Shown here: positions 1-8,609 of the stretch, one piece after another
Layout: the number at the start of each line of letters is the position of its first letter
Numbering within the stretch: the first letter of the stretch is position 1
Assembly: GCA_026646885.1 (NCBI GenBank)
Contig: JAPKHK010000003.1
Location: 124,001 to 188,000, forward strand
Origin: Casimicrobiaceae bacterium
GTDB lineage: Bacteria; Pseudomonadota; Gammaproteobacteria; Burkholderiales; Casimicrobiaceae
Direction: 5' to 3'
DNA: 64,000 nucleotides
Notes under the pieces: generated by a model
What the model saw: the letters and a program-made list of their open reading frames with translations, nothing else
Database searches by the model: none
What the model was told of the DNA's origin: nothing
Position numbers and translations under genes: made by a program

Positions 1-661
1 AGATGTAAGCACGCGTCGCCCCGACGGCACGCCCGGCGAGGGCTAAACCTTCGAGCAGGGCGTAGGGGTCGCCCTCCAGCAGCATGCGGTCGGCAAAGGT
101 GCCCGAGTCGCCTTCGTCGGCATTGCACACCACGTATTTTTGCGCCGCCGGGGTGTCGAGCACCGTTTGCATCTTGATCCCGGCGGGAAAACCCGCCCCA
201 CCGCGGCCCCGCAGCCCCGAAGCGACGATTTCCGCGACCATGGCAGCCGGCATCATATCGCGCGCCCGGCTTAGACCTGCGCCTCCCCCTTGCGCTCGAT
301 AGTCCGCGAGTGACTTGGGATCGACAAGGCCGCTGCGGCTCATGAGCCGCCGCGTTTGTTGCGCAAACCAGGGCAGAGCCTCGAGGCGGCCGAGGCGCAA
401 GCCATGCGCCCCGCCGTCGAGAAAACCGGCGGCGAACAAGCTCGCTACCGCGGCGGGGTGTACCGGGCCGTAAGCCACGCGCTCACCGCGCACCTCCACC
501 TCCAACAAGGGTTCGAGCCATACCGCGCCGCGCGAACCCACGCGCCGCAGATCCAGCGTCAAACCGCGTGCGTTCGCTTCTTCCAGCAGAGCCCGCGCCA
601 CGGCCTCGGCGCCGAGCGCCTGAGCCGCCGCGTCTTGGCTAAGCCATAGACGTGTCGTCAT
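1..661 (-). CDS. fdsB: NAD-dependent formate dehydrogenase, beta (flavoprotein) subunit, C-terminus off the left edge
   Basis: NuoF/HoxF-family diaphorase subunit that binds FMN, NADH and an Fe-S cluster and passes electrons from formate oxidation to NAD+. About 220 residues are visible. The N-terminal ~130 residues are the FdsB-type extension rather than the short NuoF leader. They are followed by the glycine-rich nucleotide motif GRGGAGFPAG and by CNADEGDSGTFADR, the FMN-site motif in its FdsB form. The ATG at 661 overlaps the TGA of the upstream fdsG (ATGA), so the two are translationally coupled. The C-terminal cysteine ligands lie outside the window. HoxF or NuoF are alternatives, but the extension and the isolated FdsG partner favour FdsB. 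Confidence 0.85.
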   Translation of the reverse strand, partial: MTTRLWLSQDAAAQALGAEAVARALLEEANARGLTLDLRRVGSRGAVWLEPLLEVEVRGERVAYGPVHPAAVASLFAAGFLDGGAHGLRLGRLEALPWFAQQTRRLMSRSGLVDPKSLADYRAQGGGAGLSRARDMMPAAMVAEIVASGLRGRGGAGFPAGIKMQTVLDTPAAQKYVVCNADEGDSGTFADRMLLEGDPYALLEGLALAGRAVGATRAYI

Positions 662-1101
662 GGCCGGTTTTCCAGGTCCGCCAGCAAGGCGTCGAAAGCC
701 GCGGCGTCCATGCCACCATGCAACTCCTCGGCATCGACCTGCAGCGCCGGGCCACAAGCGCAAAGGCCCAAACAAAACACTTCTTCGATCGCCAGCTTGC
801 GCTCGGCACAGCGCCTTTCGGCGTGCCGAAACAAGGCTTCGCCTCCCACCGCCTGGCAGCCCTCCGCTCGGCAAACGCGCAGCACATGACGACCCGGCGG
901 TGCTTGCCGGAAGTGCTTGTAGAAACTGATGACGCCAAACACTTCGGCGCGAGAAAGTCCCAGGGCTTTAGCGATGTCGGGCACCAGCGCCGGAGGAATG
1001 TAACCCAGCGCGTCTTGCACAGCATGCAAAACGGGCAGCAGCGCCGCCGGTTCGGGAGCATGTCGCGCCAGAATGGTCGACAGAGTTTGTGCCTCGCTCA
1101 T
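658..1101 (-). CDS. fdsG: NAD-dependent formate dehydrogenase, gamma subunit ([2Fe-2S] protein)
   Basis: NuoE-like thioredoxin-fold subunit, 147 aa, the usual length for FdsG. The four cluster ligands are visible as C-x4-C (CRAEGC) and C-x3-C (CLGLC). The N-terminal stretch with LPVLHAVQDALGYIP and SRAEVFGVISFYKHF is the family core. In the soluble Fds complex it relays electrons between the FdsB diaphorase and the molybdenum-containing FdsA. An AGAGG ribosome site precedes the ATG at 1101. It is the first visible gene of a leftward operon (fdsG-fdsB, with the remainder presumably beyond position 1). Its 3' end overlaps fdsB by 4 bases. Confidence 0.88.
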   Translation of the reverse strand: MSEAQTLSTILARHAPEPAALLPVLHAVQDALGYIPPALVPDIAKALGLSRAEVFGVISFYKHFRQAPPGRHVLRVCRAEGCQAVGGEALFRHAERRCAERKLAIEEVFCLGLCACGPALQVDAEELHGGMDAAAFDALLADLENRP

Positions 1102-1161
1102 GCGCCTCTTTTTACCTTGCCTGGAATGAAACGAAAAGAGGGCAGAAAGGCCGCGCCGGAA

Positions 1162-1371
1162 TCAGGCTTTTGCGCCTTGTCCCAGAAGCCGGGCGGGCAG
1201 CAACAAAATGGCGCGCAGCAGGGCAAAAACCGCTTCGAAAGCGATGCCGATCAGGCGGAACGGCAAGGACAAGAGCCACACGAGCGGCCACAACACAAGG
1301 GCTAGTAGGGCCAGTGGCCAGCAGAGCACGAAAAGAACCAGCCAGGCGATCAGCGTGAGGAGAGTCTTCAT
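1162..1371 (-). CDS. small hydrophobic protein of unknown function
   Basis: A 69-residue frame. Residues ~3-35 and ~40-62 are almost entirely hydrophobic (Leu/Ala/Trp/Phe), predicting two membrane helices, followed by a short basic tail. I recognise no family. It sits 60 bases upstream of fdsG in the same direction and could be co-transcribed. The membrane-like composition favours a real short gene over a chance frame, but nothing else supports it. Confidence 0.5.
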   Translation of the reverse strand: MKTLLTLIAWLVLFVLCWPLALLALVLWPLVWLLSLPFRLIGIAFEAVFALLRAILLLPARLLGQGAKA

Positions 1372-1427
1372 TTATCTGCATTCAATCGTCGAAAGCGCCG
1401 TACATACGATGGAGCCGTTCGCCCGTT

Positions 1428-1760
1428 TCAATTCCAGCGCGCTCCCGAAAAGACGACCAAAATCACGAAAAGCGCATAGAGGAGCCCCGGCAAGGCCAAC
1501 AAGCCCAGCACCACGATTGCCCAACCAGTATGCCCCATGGCGCGCAGTCGATGCCCGGCAAAAAGTACCGCGCCGACGCCGCCCAACAAACCGAGCCATA
1601 ACGTGATGTTGAAAGATGAAACAGAACCATCGGTCAGCCCGATGAAGAAGAATACACCCGCGATCGCCGCCACCAGCATGGCCACGCCGAACGCCAAGTT
1701 GTAGAGCCAGGAGCGCGGGCGCGCTTGGTCTTCCTCACGAGTTTGCGGCATCTGGTTCAT
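1428..1760 (-). CDS. hypothetical membrane protein, ~110 aa
   Basis: Unrecognised. The frame is open from 1829, but the ATG at 1760 gives a sensible N-terminus (MNQMPQTREEDQ, polar). Three hydrophobic segments follow (about residues 20-42, 50-68 and 75-100), with charged loops between them, ending ARWN. The upstream extension is rich in Arg, His and Cys and looks non-coding, so the shorter start was chosen. It lies between the MAPEG gene and the small hydrophobic protein, all leftward. Function unknown. Confidence 0.55.
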   Translation of the reverse strand: MNQMPQTREEDQARPRSWLYNLAFGVAMLVAAIAGVFFFIGLTDGSVSSFNITLWLGLLGGVGAVLFAGHRLRAMGHTGWAIVVLGLLALPGLLYALFVILVVFSGARWN

Positions 1761-1910
1761 GGCGCGACTAAGGCAGCGCGAGTGCCGGCGAGCGTGGCAC
1801 ACCAAGCCCCAGCGAGACACCGGAATCAAGACCAGGCGAACACTGGACTTTCATCTTCACCTCCTCTTGACCAGCAGTATACGCGCCGCCGCGCCATCTT
1901 GCGCCAGGCG

Positions 1911-2303
1911 CTAACCAATAAAGAACAGTGCCACCGATATCCCCATGGCCAGCGCCCAAAGCGCCGAGCGCAAGCTGCAGCGATCGGCGAGGTAGGCGCC
2001 AATATAGCCCAGGCGCACGAGCACGAAGAGGGCGGCCAGCATGTCGACCACCACTTGCGAGGCGTTGAGTCGCTGGGCGACAAGCACCCCGGCGATGAAA
2101 ATTGGCAGCGCCTCGAAGCTGTTCATTTGCGCCGCACTGGCGCGCGCCTGCCAGCCCTGTAGGTTGGCGAGCCATTGCCGCGGGTTGTGGTTGTCGTAAC
2201 CTCCTTCGCGACGCGGCTTGCCGAAAGCCTTCCACTTGGCAAGGCCGGCACAAACCAGAGGCAGAAAACAGGCGGCGAGAATCGAAGCATCGGCGATCGT
2301 CAT
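1911..2303 (-). CDS. MAPEG family membrane protein
   Basis: 130-residue integral membrane protein of the MAPEG superfamily (membrane-associated eicosanoid/glutathione metabolism fold; most bacterial members have no known substrate). The diagnostic segment is RASAAQMNSFEALPIFIAG, matching the family NxxE(A/N) loop entering helix 2. Four hydrophobic helices are visible, with NLQGWQARA between helices 1 and 2 and a helix ending in VALFFIG at the C-terminus. Methionines at 2309 and 2303 are both possible. 2303 was chosen because a GGA lies 6 bases upstream. The longer frame to 2483 is basic, unstructured sequence and is unlikely to be translated. Confidence 0.8.
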   Translation of the reverse strand: MTIADASILAACFLPLVCAGLAKWKAFGKPRREGGYDNHNPRQWLANLQGWQARASAAQMNSFEALPIFIAGVLVAQRLNASQVVVDMLAALFVLVRLGYIGAYLADRCSLRSALWALAMGISVALFFIG

Positions 2304-2740
2304 GAGCATTCCGGCGGAAGAGATCCAGCCGTGGATGATACGGAATCGGCAGGCGCAGTGCACGCCCCGGCTGGCGAACGCCACACCTGCTAGGGGCCTG
2401 CTCGTTGCATTGTGCGATGAGCGCCATCGCGGCGTGGCGCGCCTATCCCCGCCGGCGAAGAACCGTGCCGCACCGCGCTGCACTCTGCTTTGACAGTGCC
2501 GCGAAGCCGCACTATTCTGTCCAAGGTGGACCTGCCCGCGAAATCGGGCGTGCGGCGACGGGGGTGGTGAGCAGCGATGCTATCGACCACTGCGAAGCGA
2601 TTCCAGAGACGGCAGGGCGGAGAGCAAGCAGGCTTGTCCCGCCCGCCGGTGGTCACCGTGCCCGCGATCGTCGTATGGCCGACCACCTCCCTCTTTCGTC
2701 GCGCCCAATTCCGCGCGGCGGCTTTTGGAGACCCTGCGCT
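2304..2740. other. divergent intergenic region with no recognised gene
   Basis: About 440 bases between the leftward MAPEG gene and the rightward histidine kinase. Frames here are open because of high GC, but they encode Arg/Pro-rich sequence without domain character. I see no clear promoter pair, repeat or hairpin apart from a GGAG at 2727-2730 that serves the kinase start. Confidence 0.4.
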
Positions 2741-4522
2741 TTGAGCCTGCGCGCACGCATCCTGCTCTTGGTTCTCTGCGCCACGCTCGCGCCGGCCCTG
2801 GTCAGCGTCTACCTGCTCGCCCAGGACCGCAAAGCCGCGATCACCCAGGCGCGGGAGAAGCTTCAGAGCGCCAGCAAGCGCATCGCCGACGATCTGCGCG
2901 ATACCGTTCATAGTACGGCGCAACTTCACTATGGTTTGTCGCGGGCGAGAGATATCGACACCGAGGATCGGGCAGCCTGTTCTGTTTTCCTGGCGAAGGT
3001 ACTGGAGGAATATCCGCAGTACACCGGACTGCTCACCATCCGTCCCGATGGCCGTCTGTTCTGCGATTCATTGCGCAGCGGCAAAGACCTGATTCTCACC
3101 GACCGGCGCTATTTCCAGCAAGTGGTGGGCTCGGGAGGACAACTCGCGCTGGAGGCAACCTTTGGCAGAATCACCGGCAAAGCGGTGCTACAGATTGCTT
3201 CTGGAGCACGCAACGCCAACGGCACCCTCAAGTTCATTCTGCTCTCCTCCCTGGATCTCGATAAGTATATGCGTGGGCACGCCCAGAGCTTGCCCTTTCA
3301 GACCGCGGTATTGGCCTTGCTCGACCAAAAGGGCTCCGTGCTCACTTGGCACCCGCCCGGCGAGCACAAACCTGGGGCATCGCTCGCTGGCACGCCCATA
3401 CACCGGTTTGCACAAGGTCAGAGCAGTTTCACTCACCCCAGCGAAGGCACCGGCGATACCCTGAGCCGCGTTTGGGCGGTGAGTGAGCCCCAGGAGTTGC
3501 CGGATGTGCATCTCTCTGTGCTGATCGGTGTTTCCAAGACCGAGTTGACGGCCGCGGCGGATGAACGGCTGGGGCAAACGCTCGTCATCGTCGCCATCGT
3601 GTCCTTGCTTGCCTTCGTCGTCGGTTGGGCTCTCGCCGAAGGTGGCGTGCGGCGCCCCATGCAACGCATCATGGAAGCCACGGTGCGCTTTCGTGCGGGC
3701 GACATGAGCGCGCGTGTCGGGGAACCCTATGCCCGCGGCGAGCTTGGCGCTTTGATGCACCTGCTCGACGACACCGCAGCGCAGTTGGAGCACCTCAACA
3801 TTGATTTGGAACGCCGCGTAGCCGAGCGGACGCAACAATTGCAAGTCGCCAATCAAGACTTGGAGAGCTTCAGCTACTCCGTGTCCCACGATCTGCGCAC
3901 ACCACTGCGGGCGATCGACGGATTCACTCACCTCCTGGAGCGTGAGCATGCCCAGAAGCTCAACCCGGAGGGGCGCCGGCTGCTGGGCGTCGTGCGCGAC
4001 CGCGCCCGCAAAATGGGCGAACTCATCGACGAGTTGTTGCAATTCTCCCGCTTGGGCCGCAACCCCTTGGAACTGGCCGCCATCGATATGGAAAAACTCG
4101 TGCAAACGGCCTTGGAAGAACTCGGCACCGCCGGCGCAAGAGGGCAGGCCCGTGTGGACATCGGACCGCTGCCCGAGGCGCGCGGCGATCCCGCGCTGAT
4201 CAAGCAAGTCTGGCTCAATCTGCTGTCCAACGCGATCAAGTTTTCCAGGCAACGCAGCGAACCGCAAATCCAAATCCGGGCCAGCAGTGCACCCGGCGGA
4301 ACGGTGTACTCGGTCCGCGACAATGGGGCCGGTTTCGACATGAAGTTTTACGACAAGCTCTTTGGCGTTTTCGAACGCCTCCACGACACCGGCACCTATC
4401 CCGGTACCGGAGTGGGCTTGGCCATCGTCAAGCGCATCATCGAGCGGCATGGCGGGCGGGTCTGGGCCCAAGGAGAAGTCGACGCCGGCGCCAGTTTTTT
4501 CTTTTCCTTGCCCACGCCTTGA
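2741..4522 (+). CDS. membrane sensor histidine kinase with Cache-type periplasmic domain
   Basis: About 593 aa. Order: TM helix (~6-26), periplasmic sensor region of Cache type (~30-280, including DRRYFQQVV and GITGKAVL-like segments), second TM (~285-305), HAMP linker, coiled coil, HisKA and HATPase. The phospho-acceptor is H383 in FSYSVSHDLRTPLRAIDGF, the phytochrome/Cph1-like H-box. N-box NLLSNAIKF and G-boxes DNGAGFD and GTGVGLAIV are intact, so it should be active. The start is uncertain: TTG at 2741 follows a GGAG and places the signal-anchor helix at the N-terminus; ATG 2675 is an in-frame alternative. No response regulator adjoins it. Similar kinases later in the window suggest Rcp1-like single-receiver partners. 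Confidence 0.85.
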   Translation: MSLRARILLLVLCATLAPALVSVYLLAQDRKAAITQAREKLQSASKRIADDLRDTVHSTAQLHYGLSRARDIDTEDRAACSVFLAKVLEEYPQYTGLLTIRPDGRLFCDSLRSGKDLILTDRRYFQQVVGSGGQLALEATFGRITGKAVLQIASGARNANGTLKFILLSSLDLDKYMRGHAQSLPFQTAVLALLDQKGSVLTWHPPGEHKPGASLAGTPIHRFAQGQSSFTHPSEGTGDTLSRVWAVSEPQELPDVHLSVLIGVSKTELTAAADERLGQTLVIVAIVSLLAFVVGWALAEGGVRRPMQRIMEATVRFRAGDMSARVGEPYARGELGALMHLLDDTAAQLEHLNIDLERRVAERTQQLQVANQDLESFSYSVSHDLRTPLRAIDGFTHLLEREHAQKLNPEGRRLLGVVRDRARKMGELIDELLQFSRLGRNPLELAAIDMEKLVQTALEELGTAGARGQARVDIGPLPEARGDPALIKQVWLNLLSNAIKFSRQRSEPQIQIRASSAPGGTVYSVRDNGAGFDMKFYDKLFGVFERLHDTGTYPGTGVGLAIVKRIIERHGGRVWAQGEVDAGASFFFSLPTP

Positions 4523-4592
4523 CCTCATTCGCCCCGAAGCCGCCGGCCCGCCTATCCGTCACCACCTCCAGGGCGGCGCGAGCCGCGTCGGG

Positions 4593-5201
4593 CTAATGCC
4601 GTGACACCGGCAGCACCCAATGCCAGCGCACCGCTGCCAGGCGGAACGCGGCGATGAAGCCAATGGCCGCCCAAACGGCGATTTCCTTTCCCACACCAGC
4701 GCCCAGCAAGCCACAATAAAGGTAGCTCCCGGCAAAAGCGCAGGTGGCATACAAGGGTGTCTGCCGAAACAGTGCGGGCAGCTTGTTGCAGAACACGTCA
4801 CGCAACACGCCGCCAAAAGTGCCGGTGATGACGCCCATCAGCGCGGCGATGAAGTACGAAGTGTTGGCCTCCAGCGCGTAACCCGCACCGGCAACGGCGA
4901 AAAGCCCAAGTCCGAGGGCATCGGCCACCAGCAGTACACCAGCGGGGAGGCGCGCGGTCGCCGGCATGAAAGCAAACACCAGCGCAAGGACTAGGATCGC
5001 GATGGCGTAGCTGTCGTGAACAATCCAAAAAATCGGCTGGCGATCGAGCAGCAAGTCGCGCAGCGTGCCGCCGCCGAAAGCCGTGACTAGCGCCACGACG
5101 AAAAGTCCGACCAGATCCATCTCGCGCTTCTTGGCTTCGATGAGCCCGGAGAGCGCGAAGGCGAAGACGCCGATGGCGTCGATGAGCGACAGGAGGTTCA
5201 C
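4593..5201 (-). CDS. TRIC/UPF0126 family cation channel-like membrane protein
   Basis: 202 aa from a GTG at 5201, the normal length for the bacterial TRIC (YicG/UPF0126) family. These proteins form trimeric, seven-helix channels. Two tandem glycine-rich repeats characteristic of the family are visible: AFGGGTLRDLLLDRQPIFW near residue 47 and TGTFGGVLRDVFCNKLPALF near 130. The internal duplication is therefore complete. Starting at the upstream ATG (5279) would add 26 polar residues not seen in the family, so the GTG was preferred. It converges on the kinase gene at 2741-4522 with a 70-base gap containing no clear terminator. Confidence 0.85.
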   Translation of the reverse strand: MNLLSLIDAIGVFAFALSGLIEAKKREMDLVGLFVVALVTAFGGGTLRDLLLDRQPIFWIVHDSYAIAILVLALVFAFMPATARLPAGVLLVADALGLGLFAVAGAGYALEANTSYFIAALMGVITGTFGGVLRDVFCNKLPALFRQTPLYATCAFAGSYLYCGLLGAGVGKEIAVWAAIGFIAAFRLAAVRWHWVLPVSRH

Positions 5202-5387
5202 GGATGTCCCAGGCGTAGGCACGCGCGCTTTAGGCGATGCGCCCGCAACCACCGCCCATGGACGGGCGTCCGTCTCCACCTGGCAGGCGAACCCAGCGCG
5301 AGCAGTTCGAGTCGCGCGAAATTGCCGGCAACCGCGCCAACCGCGGGGAGACGGTCGCCCTCTCGGTGCGCTGTCGGTTCCACTTCC

Positions 5388-6293
5388 TCAAGCCCTTCCG
5401 CCGCCGAATAGTGCCTTGAAACGGCTGCCCCAGCGACGCTCGTAGAACGGCTTTACTTCGCGCCGCAAATAGTCGGAAATTCCGGGCTGCTGGCTCTGCA
5501 CCCTGAAAAGATCGACCAGTCCACCCTGGGGCAGGGTGTCACCCGCAACCACGCCCGCGTCGCGAAACAGTGCGTCGATATCGCCCTGCGCTTCAATGCC
5601 GATCAGCAAATGGGGGGACTTGTCGGTGGCGGGGTCGTGCATCATTGCGAGGTAGGCCGCCTTGACCTCCTTTCGCTGCGCAAAGAAGGCCGTGAGCGCC
5701 TCAATCAACGCCGTTGGAGGCTCGGACGGTTGCCCCAGCAGGATCTGTCGCGCTTCGTCGACCACCAGTTGCTCGCCCATGCGATTGACCCCGGTCGCGA
5801 GCAAGGTCTCGGTTTCCTGAGGATGAAACTCCTTGCCATAAGGTGATTTCGGGTTCAGCACCAGAGCCATGCCACGGGTCATTTCGAAAAGTGCTCGGGC
5901 GGGCAGCCCCAACCAGTTCGTTTCCTGTTCGATCGCGCGCCCCAAAGCATCGAGAGACGTAAAAAAAGGGACTACCGGTGTGCCGTCTTCCTTTTGCCAA
6001 GGCTGCAGGCTCACTCGCTCGCCGGCCGACACGGTTGTGCGCCGTGGTGTCTGTGCACCCGGCTTACCCAGCACATACACCGTGGATTCGAGCAACAAGT
6101 GATAAAACGCCGGGCGCTGTGCGGGTTCCAGTGCGGCGCGCCTTAGCGCGCCTTCGAGCGCGTTCACCGGGGGGGGGCGTTCATGGGCGTCCAGTCTGGG
6201 AAAGGATGAAATCGTGAAGCCAGGCGAAGAGCGGCCCAACAACTCAACGAGTGCAGCGCCGAGCAACACCACCGAGCCGAGCCGTCTGGGCAA
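5388..6293 (-). CDS. SseB-family protein (start interrupted by a G9 tract)
   Basis: Soluble protein with an N-terminal SseB domain (from about residue 43, NALEGALRRA to TVYVLG and VPFFTS) and the C-terminal SseB_C domain (AQRKEVKAAYLAMMHDP, LLIGIEA). The family is named for enhanced serine sensitivity; the molecular role is not known. The natural start is unclear. The frame is open to ATG 6293, the domain begins at GTG 6167, and an ATG at 6184 with a GGA ribosome site is out of frame by one base across a run of nine G (C on the coding strand) at 6169-6177. Adding one base would give MNAPPPVNALEG, which looks like the family N-terminus. Confidence 0.75.
   Translation of the reverse strand: MPRRLGSVVLLGAALVELLGRSSPGFTISSFPRLDAHERPPPVNALEGALRRAALEPAQRPAFYHLLLESTVYVLGKPGAQTPRRTTVSAGERVSLQPWQKEDGTPVVPFFTSLDALGRAIEQETNWLGLPARALFEMTRGMALVLNPKSPYGKEFHPQETETLLATGVNRMGEQLVVDEARQILLGQPSEPPTALIEALTAFFAQRKEVKAAYLAMMHDPATDKSPHLLIGIEAQGDIDALFRDAGVVAGDTLPQGGLVDLFRVQSQQPGISDYLRREVKPFYERRWGSRFKALFGGGRA
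6169..6177. repeat. G9 homopolymer at the 5' end of the SseB-family gene
   Basis: Nine consecutive G on the plus strand, lying between a well-placed ATG with ribosome site (6184) and the first conserved residues of the SseB domain (6167). With nine bases the ATG 6184 frame stops at TGA within seven codons; with ten (or seven) it reads into the gene. It is either a slipped-strand switch or a sequencing/assembly length error. Confidence 0.7.
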
Positions 6294-6456
6294 GAACTAG
6301 AACCAGAACCGGAACAACCCCAGCCTCGCGGCCATTTTACTGGGCTTCACGGCAATCGGGGGCAAACCCAACTCTTTGCCTGTGACTCGCCGCATCGGAA
6401 GCCACCGCGAACCGCCCAACAGGGCAGGCACAACGGTGCGGCGCGCCATGCTGCAA

Positions 6457-6807
6457 TCAGTACCTCTGCAAACTCATCAGCACCGCCGAAAAGAAAACAT
6501 AAGCCGCAAATGGCGCCCAGACCAGCGAGGAAACCACGGCGACTCGCAAGGGCAAGCGAGTTCGTTCGAGCCGATCAGCGGCGCGAAAAGCGCCGACACC
6601 CAAAACCACCGCCAAGGGGAGGAGAACGAATAAGACGGCCGCCGGCGCAAGCAAAAAAGCCAACCATGGGAGCGCCGTCCGTTCGAGACTGAAAAGCAGG
6701 CCAAAGACCGCCCAGAAGACTAGCGTTGGCGCCAGTACGGCAACTGCCAAGAATCCGGCGAATAGCAAGCCGGCGGGCTTCTCGCCTCGCCAAATGGCAA
6801 GAATCAT
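6457..6807 (-). CDS. hypothetical four-helix membrane protein
   Basis: 116 aa, unrecognised. Four hydrophobic stretches (about residues 12-40, 45-70, 85-100 and 100-112) separated by short basic loops (AADRLERTRLPLRV). The composition and regular helix spacing favour a real small inner-membrane protein. It lies between the SseB-like gene and the methyltransferase gene, all leftward, but gaps of more than 100 bases on both sides argue against tight coupling. No function can be assigned. Confidence 0.5.
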   Translation of the reverse strand: MILAIWRGEKPAGLLFAGFLAVAVLAPTLVFWAVFGLLFSLERTALPWLAFLLAPAAVLFVLLPLAVVLGVGAFRAADRLERTRLPLRVAVVSSLVWAPFAAYVFFSAVLMSLQRY

Positions 6808-6932
6808 GCGGATCTAGCCCAACGCGTGGTTGGCATGTGCCCGCCCGCTCGTCCCCATCTCGTATTCCCCCCGGCTGCGGCTTTTCGAATCTGGCGGAGT
6901 GTATGCGTTTCCAGGCGGTCCGGGAAGCCGCT

Positions 6933-7820
6933 TCACCGCCCCTGCGGGTGACCCGCTCGCGGGGCTGGGGTGCGACGATCGTGAAGATCCAAGCGCGGTG
7001 GTTCACTCCGACCCCGCATACGGTAGCAATAGAGCCGCGTGCGCCGACGGTCCTCCACGTCGATCACACTCTCCGGCTCGGCGCCGGGTGCCATGAAGCT
7101 GTTGCTGACCAGCAGCGCCCCCTCGCCCATGGTCCTGCGCGCATGCGCGATCAGTCGTGGCATGGGCTCGGGCGACAGAAAGGCGTACACCAGTGCATAG
7201 GGGGCGAGATTCTCCTGCCACAAGTCGCCGCGACGCACTTCGAGGTTGGAAAGCCTGCGCGAGGCGAGCTTCGCCCAGGCCGCGGTGAGCGGCGCGTGTT
7301 CGAGACCCAGGAAGAAACAATCCGGGCGCGCCCGTGCGAGGCGTCGCAGGAGGCTCGCGTCGCCGCAACCGAGATCGATGACACCGACCGGCTCACCGGG
7401 TAGCAGCGCCAGCAGCGCTTGGGCGGTCGCCCGGCTGGACAGGTAAAGGGGCACGCGGCTCTGATCGGTGCGCCAGAAAACCAAGAGCGAAAGCACGAAG
7501 GCGGCTAGATACCACAATGGCTCGATGGTGAGCTGCAAAGCGCCGTAAACGCATAGCGGAAACGCCGCATTGATCCACCACCACCAGCGCGGAGCACGCA
7601 GCAAGGCACTGGCGGCGGCCGCCAATACCCCTTGCAGCGTCAGCAACAGCCAGGGCGGTAACCCCGGCGCAGGCCAGAGGGCAATCAGCAGCACCAACAA
7701 CAAGGCGGCGGCCATCTGCGCAAGCAAGGCGCTCCAGAGCGGCGAAGCGCGCTGCGGTGGCTGCGCAAAACCGTGCTGCCGAAATTCTCGCGAGTGGGTG
7801 AGCGCCGACCGTGCCTTCAC
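6933..7820 (-). CDS. membrane-anchored class I SAM-dependent methyltransferase
   Basis: 295 aa. The N-terminal ~110 residues hold three to four membrane helices. The C-terminal half is a Rossmann-like methyltransferase with motif I VIDLGCGDASLL, an acidic residue after strand 2 (LGLEHAP), and a later strand LVYAFLSPEPM. The substrate is unknown. The ATG at 7820 overlaps the TGA of motD (ATGA), so it is the last, translationally coupled gene of the flh-fliA-motCD unit. That makes a flagellar or cell-pole role plausible, but this is inference. The gene ends in a basic, Pro-rich tail. Confidence 0.75.
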   Translation of the reverse strand: MKARSALTHSREFRQHGFAQPPQRASPLWSALLAQMAAALLLVLLIALWPAPGLPPWLLLTLQGVLAAAASALLRAPRWWWWINAAFPLCVYGALQLTIEPLWYLAAFVLSLLVFWRTDQSRVPLYLSSRATAQALLALLPGEPVGVIDLGCGDASLLRRLARARPDCFFLGLEHAPLTAAWAKLASRRLSNLEVRRGDLWQENLAPYALVYAFLSPEPMPRLIAHARRTMGEGALLVSNSFMAPGAEPESVIDVEDRRRTRLYCYRMRGRSEPPRLDLHDRRTPAPRAGHPQGR

Positions 7821-8608
7821 GGCTGGGTCTTTTGCGGCGACAGGGTGAGCGTCAGACCGTCCCGGTCTTGCGGTGTGGCGGCCACCAAGATCACCGTCAC
7901 ACGGCGATTATTGGCACGGCCTTGCGCCGTGGCGTTGTCTTCGATGGGCTGATGCTCAGCGTAGCCCACCGCCGACAGGCGCTGCGCTGGTACACCCTCG
8001 CCGATGAACAAGCGCACCACGCTCGCCGCGCGCGCGCTGGAGAGCTCCCAGTTGGAGGGAAAGACCACGGTGCTGATGGGCACGTTGTCGGTGTGACCTT
8101 CGACCTGGATGCGATTGGGCGCCTTGGCGAGCACTCTGGCGGCGGCGCGCAGCGCCGGCACCGCGGCCGGCTGCAAGACCGCCTGGCCGGTGTCGAACAA
8201 AGCGCTGGCACTGATATCGACACTGACGCCGCGCTCGGTTTGTTGAACCTTGGCGAGCCCCTGCGCCACCATCGGACTCAAGGCTTCCAGGAGTTCCTTA
8301 GTGACGATTTCGTTGGTCGACGCTTCCGGCGCGGGTTTGGCACCGGTTTCCGGCGCCTCTGGCGCGGGAGTCACGGGGGGAAGCGTTTCGATCGAGACCT
8401 TGCCACGCAAGGGCGGCGCGATCTGCACTTGAGTGAAGGCGGTGGTGAGGGATTCGGAAAGCACGCGGTACTTGCCCTCGTTCACCTGCGAGATGGCATA
8501 CATCACCACGAAGAAAGCGAAGAGCAGCGTAATGAAGTCTGCGTAGGAAACCAGCCAGCGGTCAGGTTTTTCCTCGTCTTCGATGGCGGCGTGGCGGCGG
8601 CGGCGCAT
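7817..8608 (-). CDS. motD: flagellar stator protein MotD (MotB family)
   Basis: 263 aa. One N-terminal membrane helix carries the proton-binding aspartate in VSYADFITLLFAFFVVMY, followed by a Pro/Ala-rich plug and linker (~60-110), then an OmpA-like peptidoglycan-binding domain with VEGHTDNVPI, NWELSSARA and NNRRVTV. It pairs with MotC, encoded one base upstream, to form a second stator in addition to MotAB. The MotC/MotD assignment rests on location after fliA and on the shorter, linker-rich form typical of that pair. It overlaps the downstream methyltransferase by 4 bases. Confidence 0.9.
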   Translation of the reverse strand: MRRRRHAAIEDEEKPDRWLVSYADFITLLFAFFVVMYAISQVNEGKYRVLSESLTTAFTQVQIAPPLRGKVSIETLPPVTPAPEAPETGAKPAPEASTNEIVTKELLEALSPMVAQGLAKVQQTERGVSVDISASALFDTGQAVLQPAAVPALRAAARVLAKAPNRIQVEGHTDNVPISTVVFPSNWELSSARAASVVRLFIGEGVPAQRLSAVGYAEHQPIEDNATAQGRANNRRVTVILVAATPQDRDGLTLTLSPQKTQP

Positions 8609-8609
8609 G

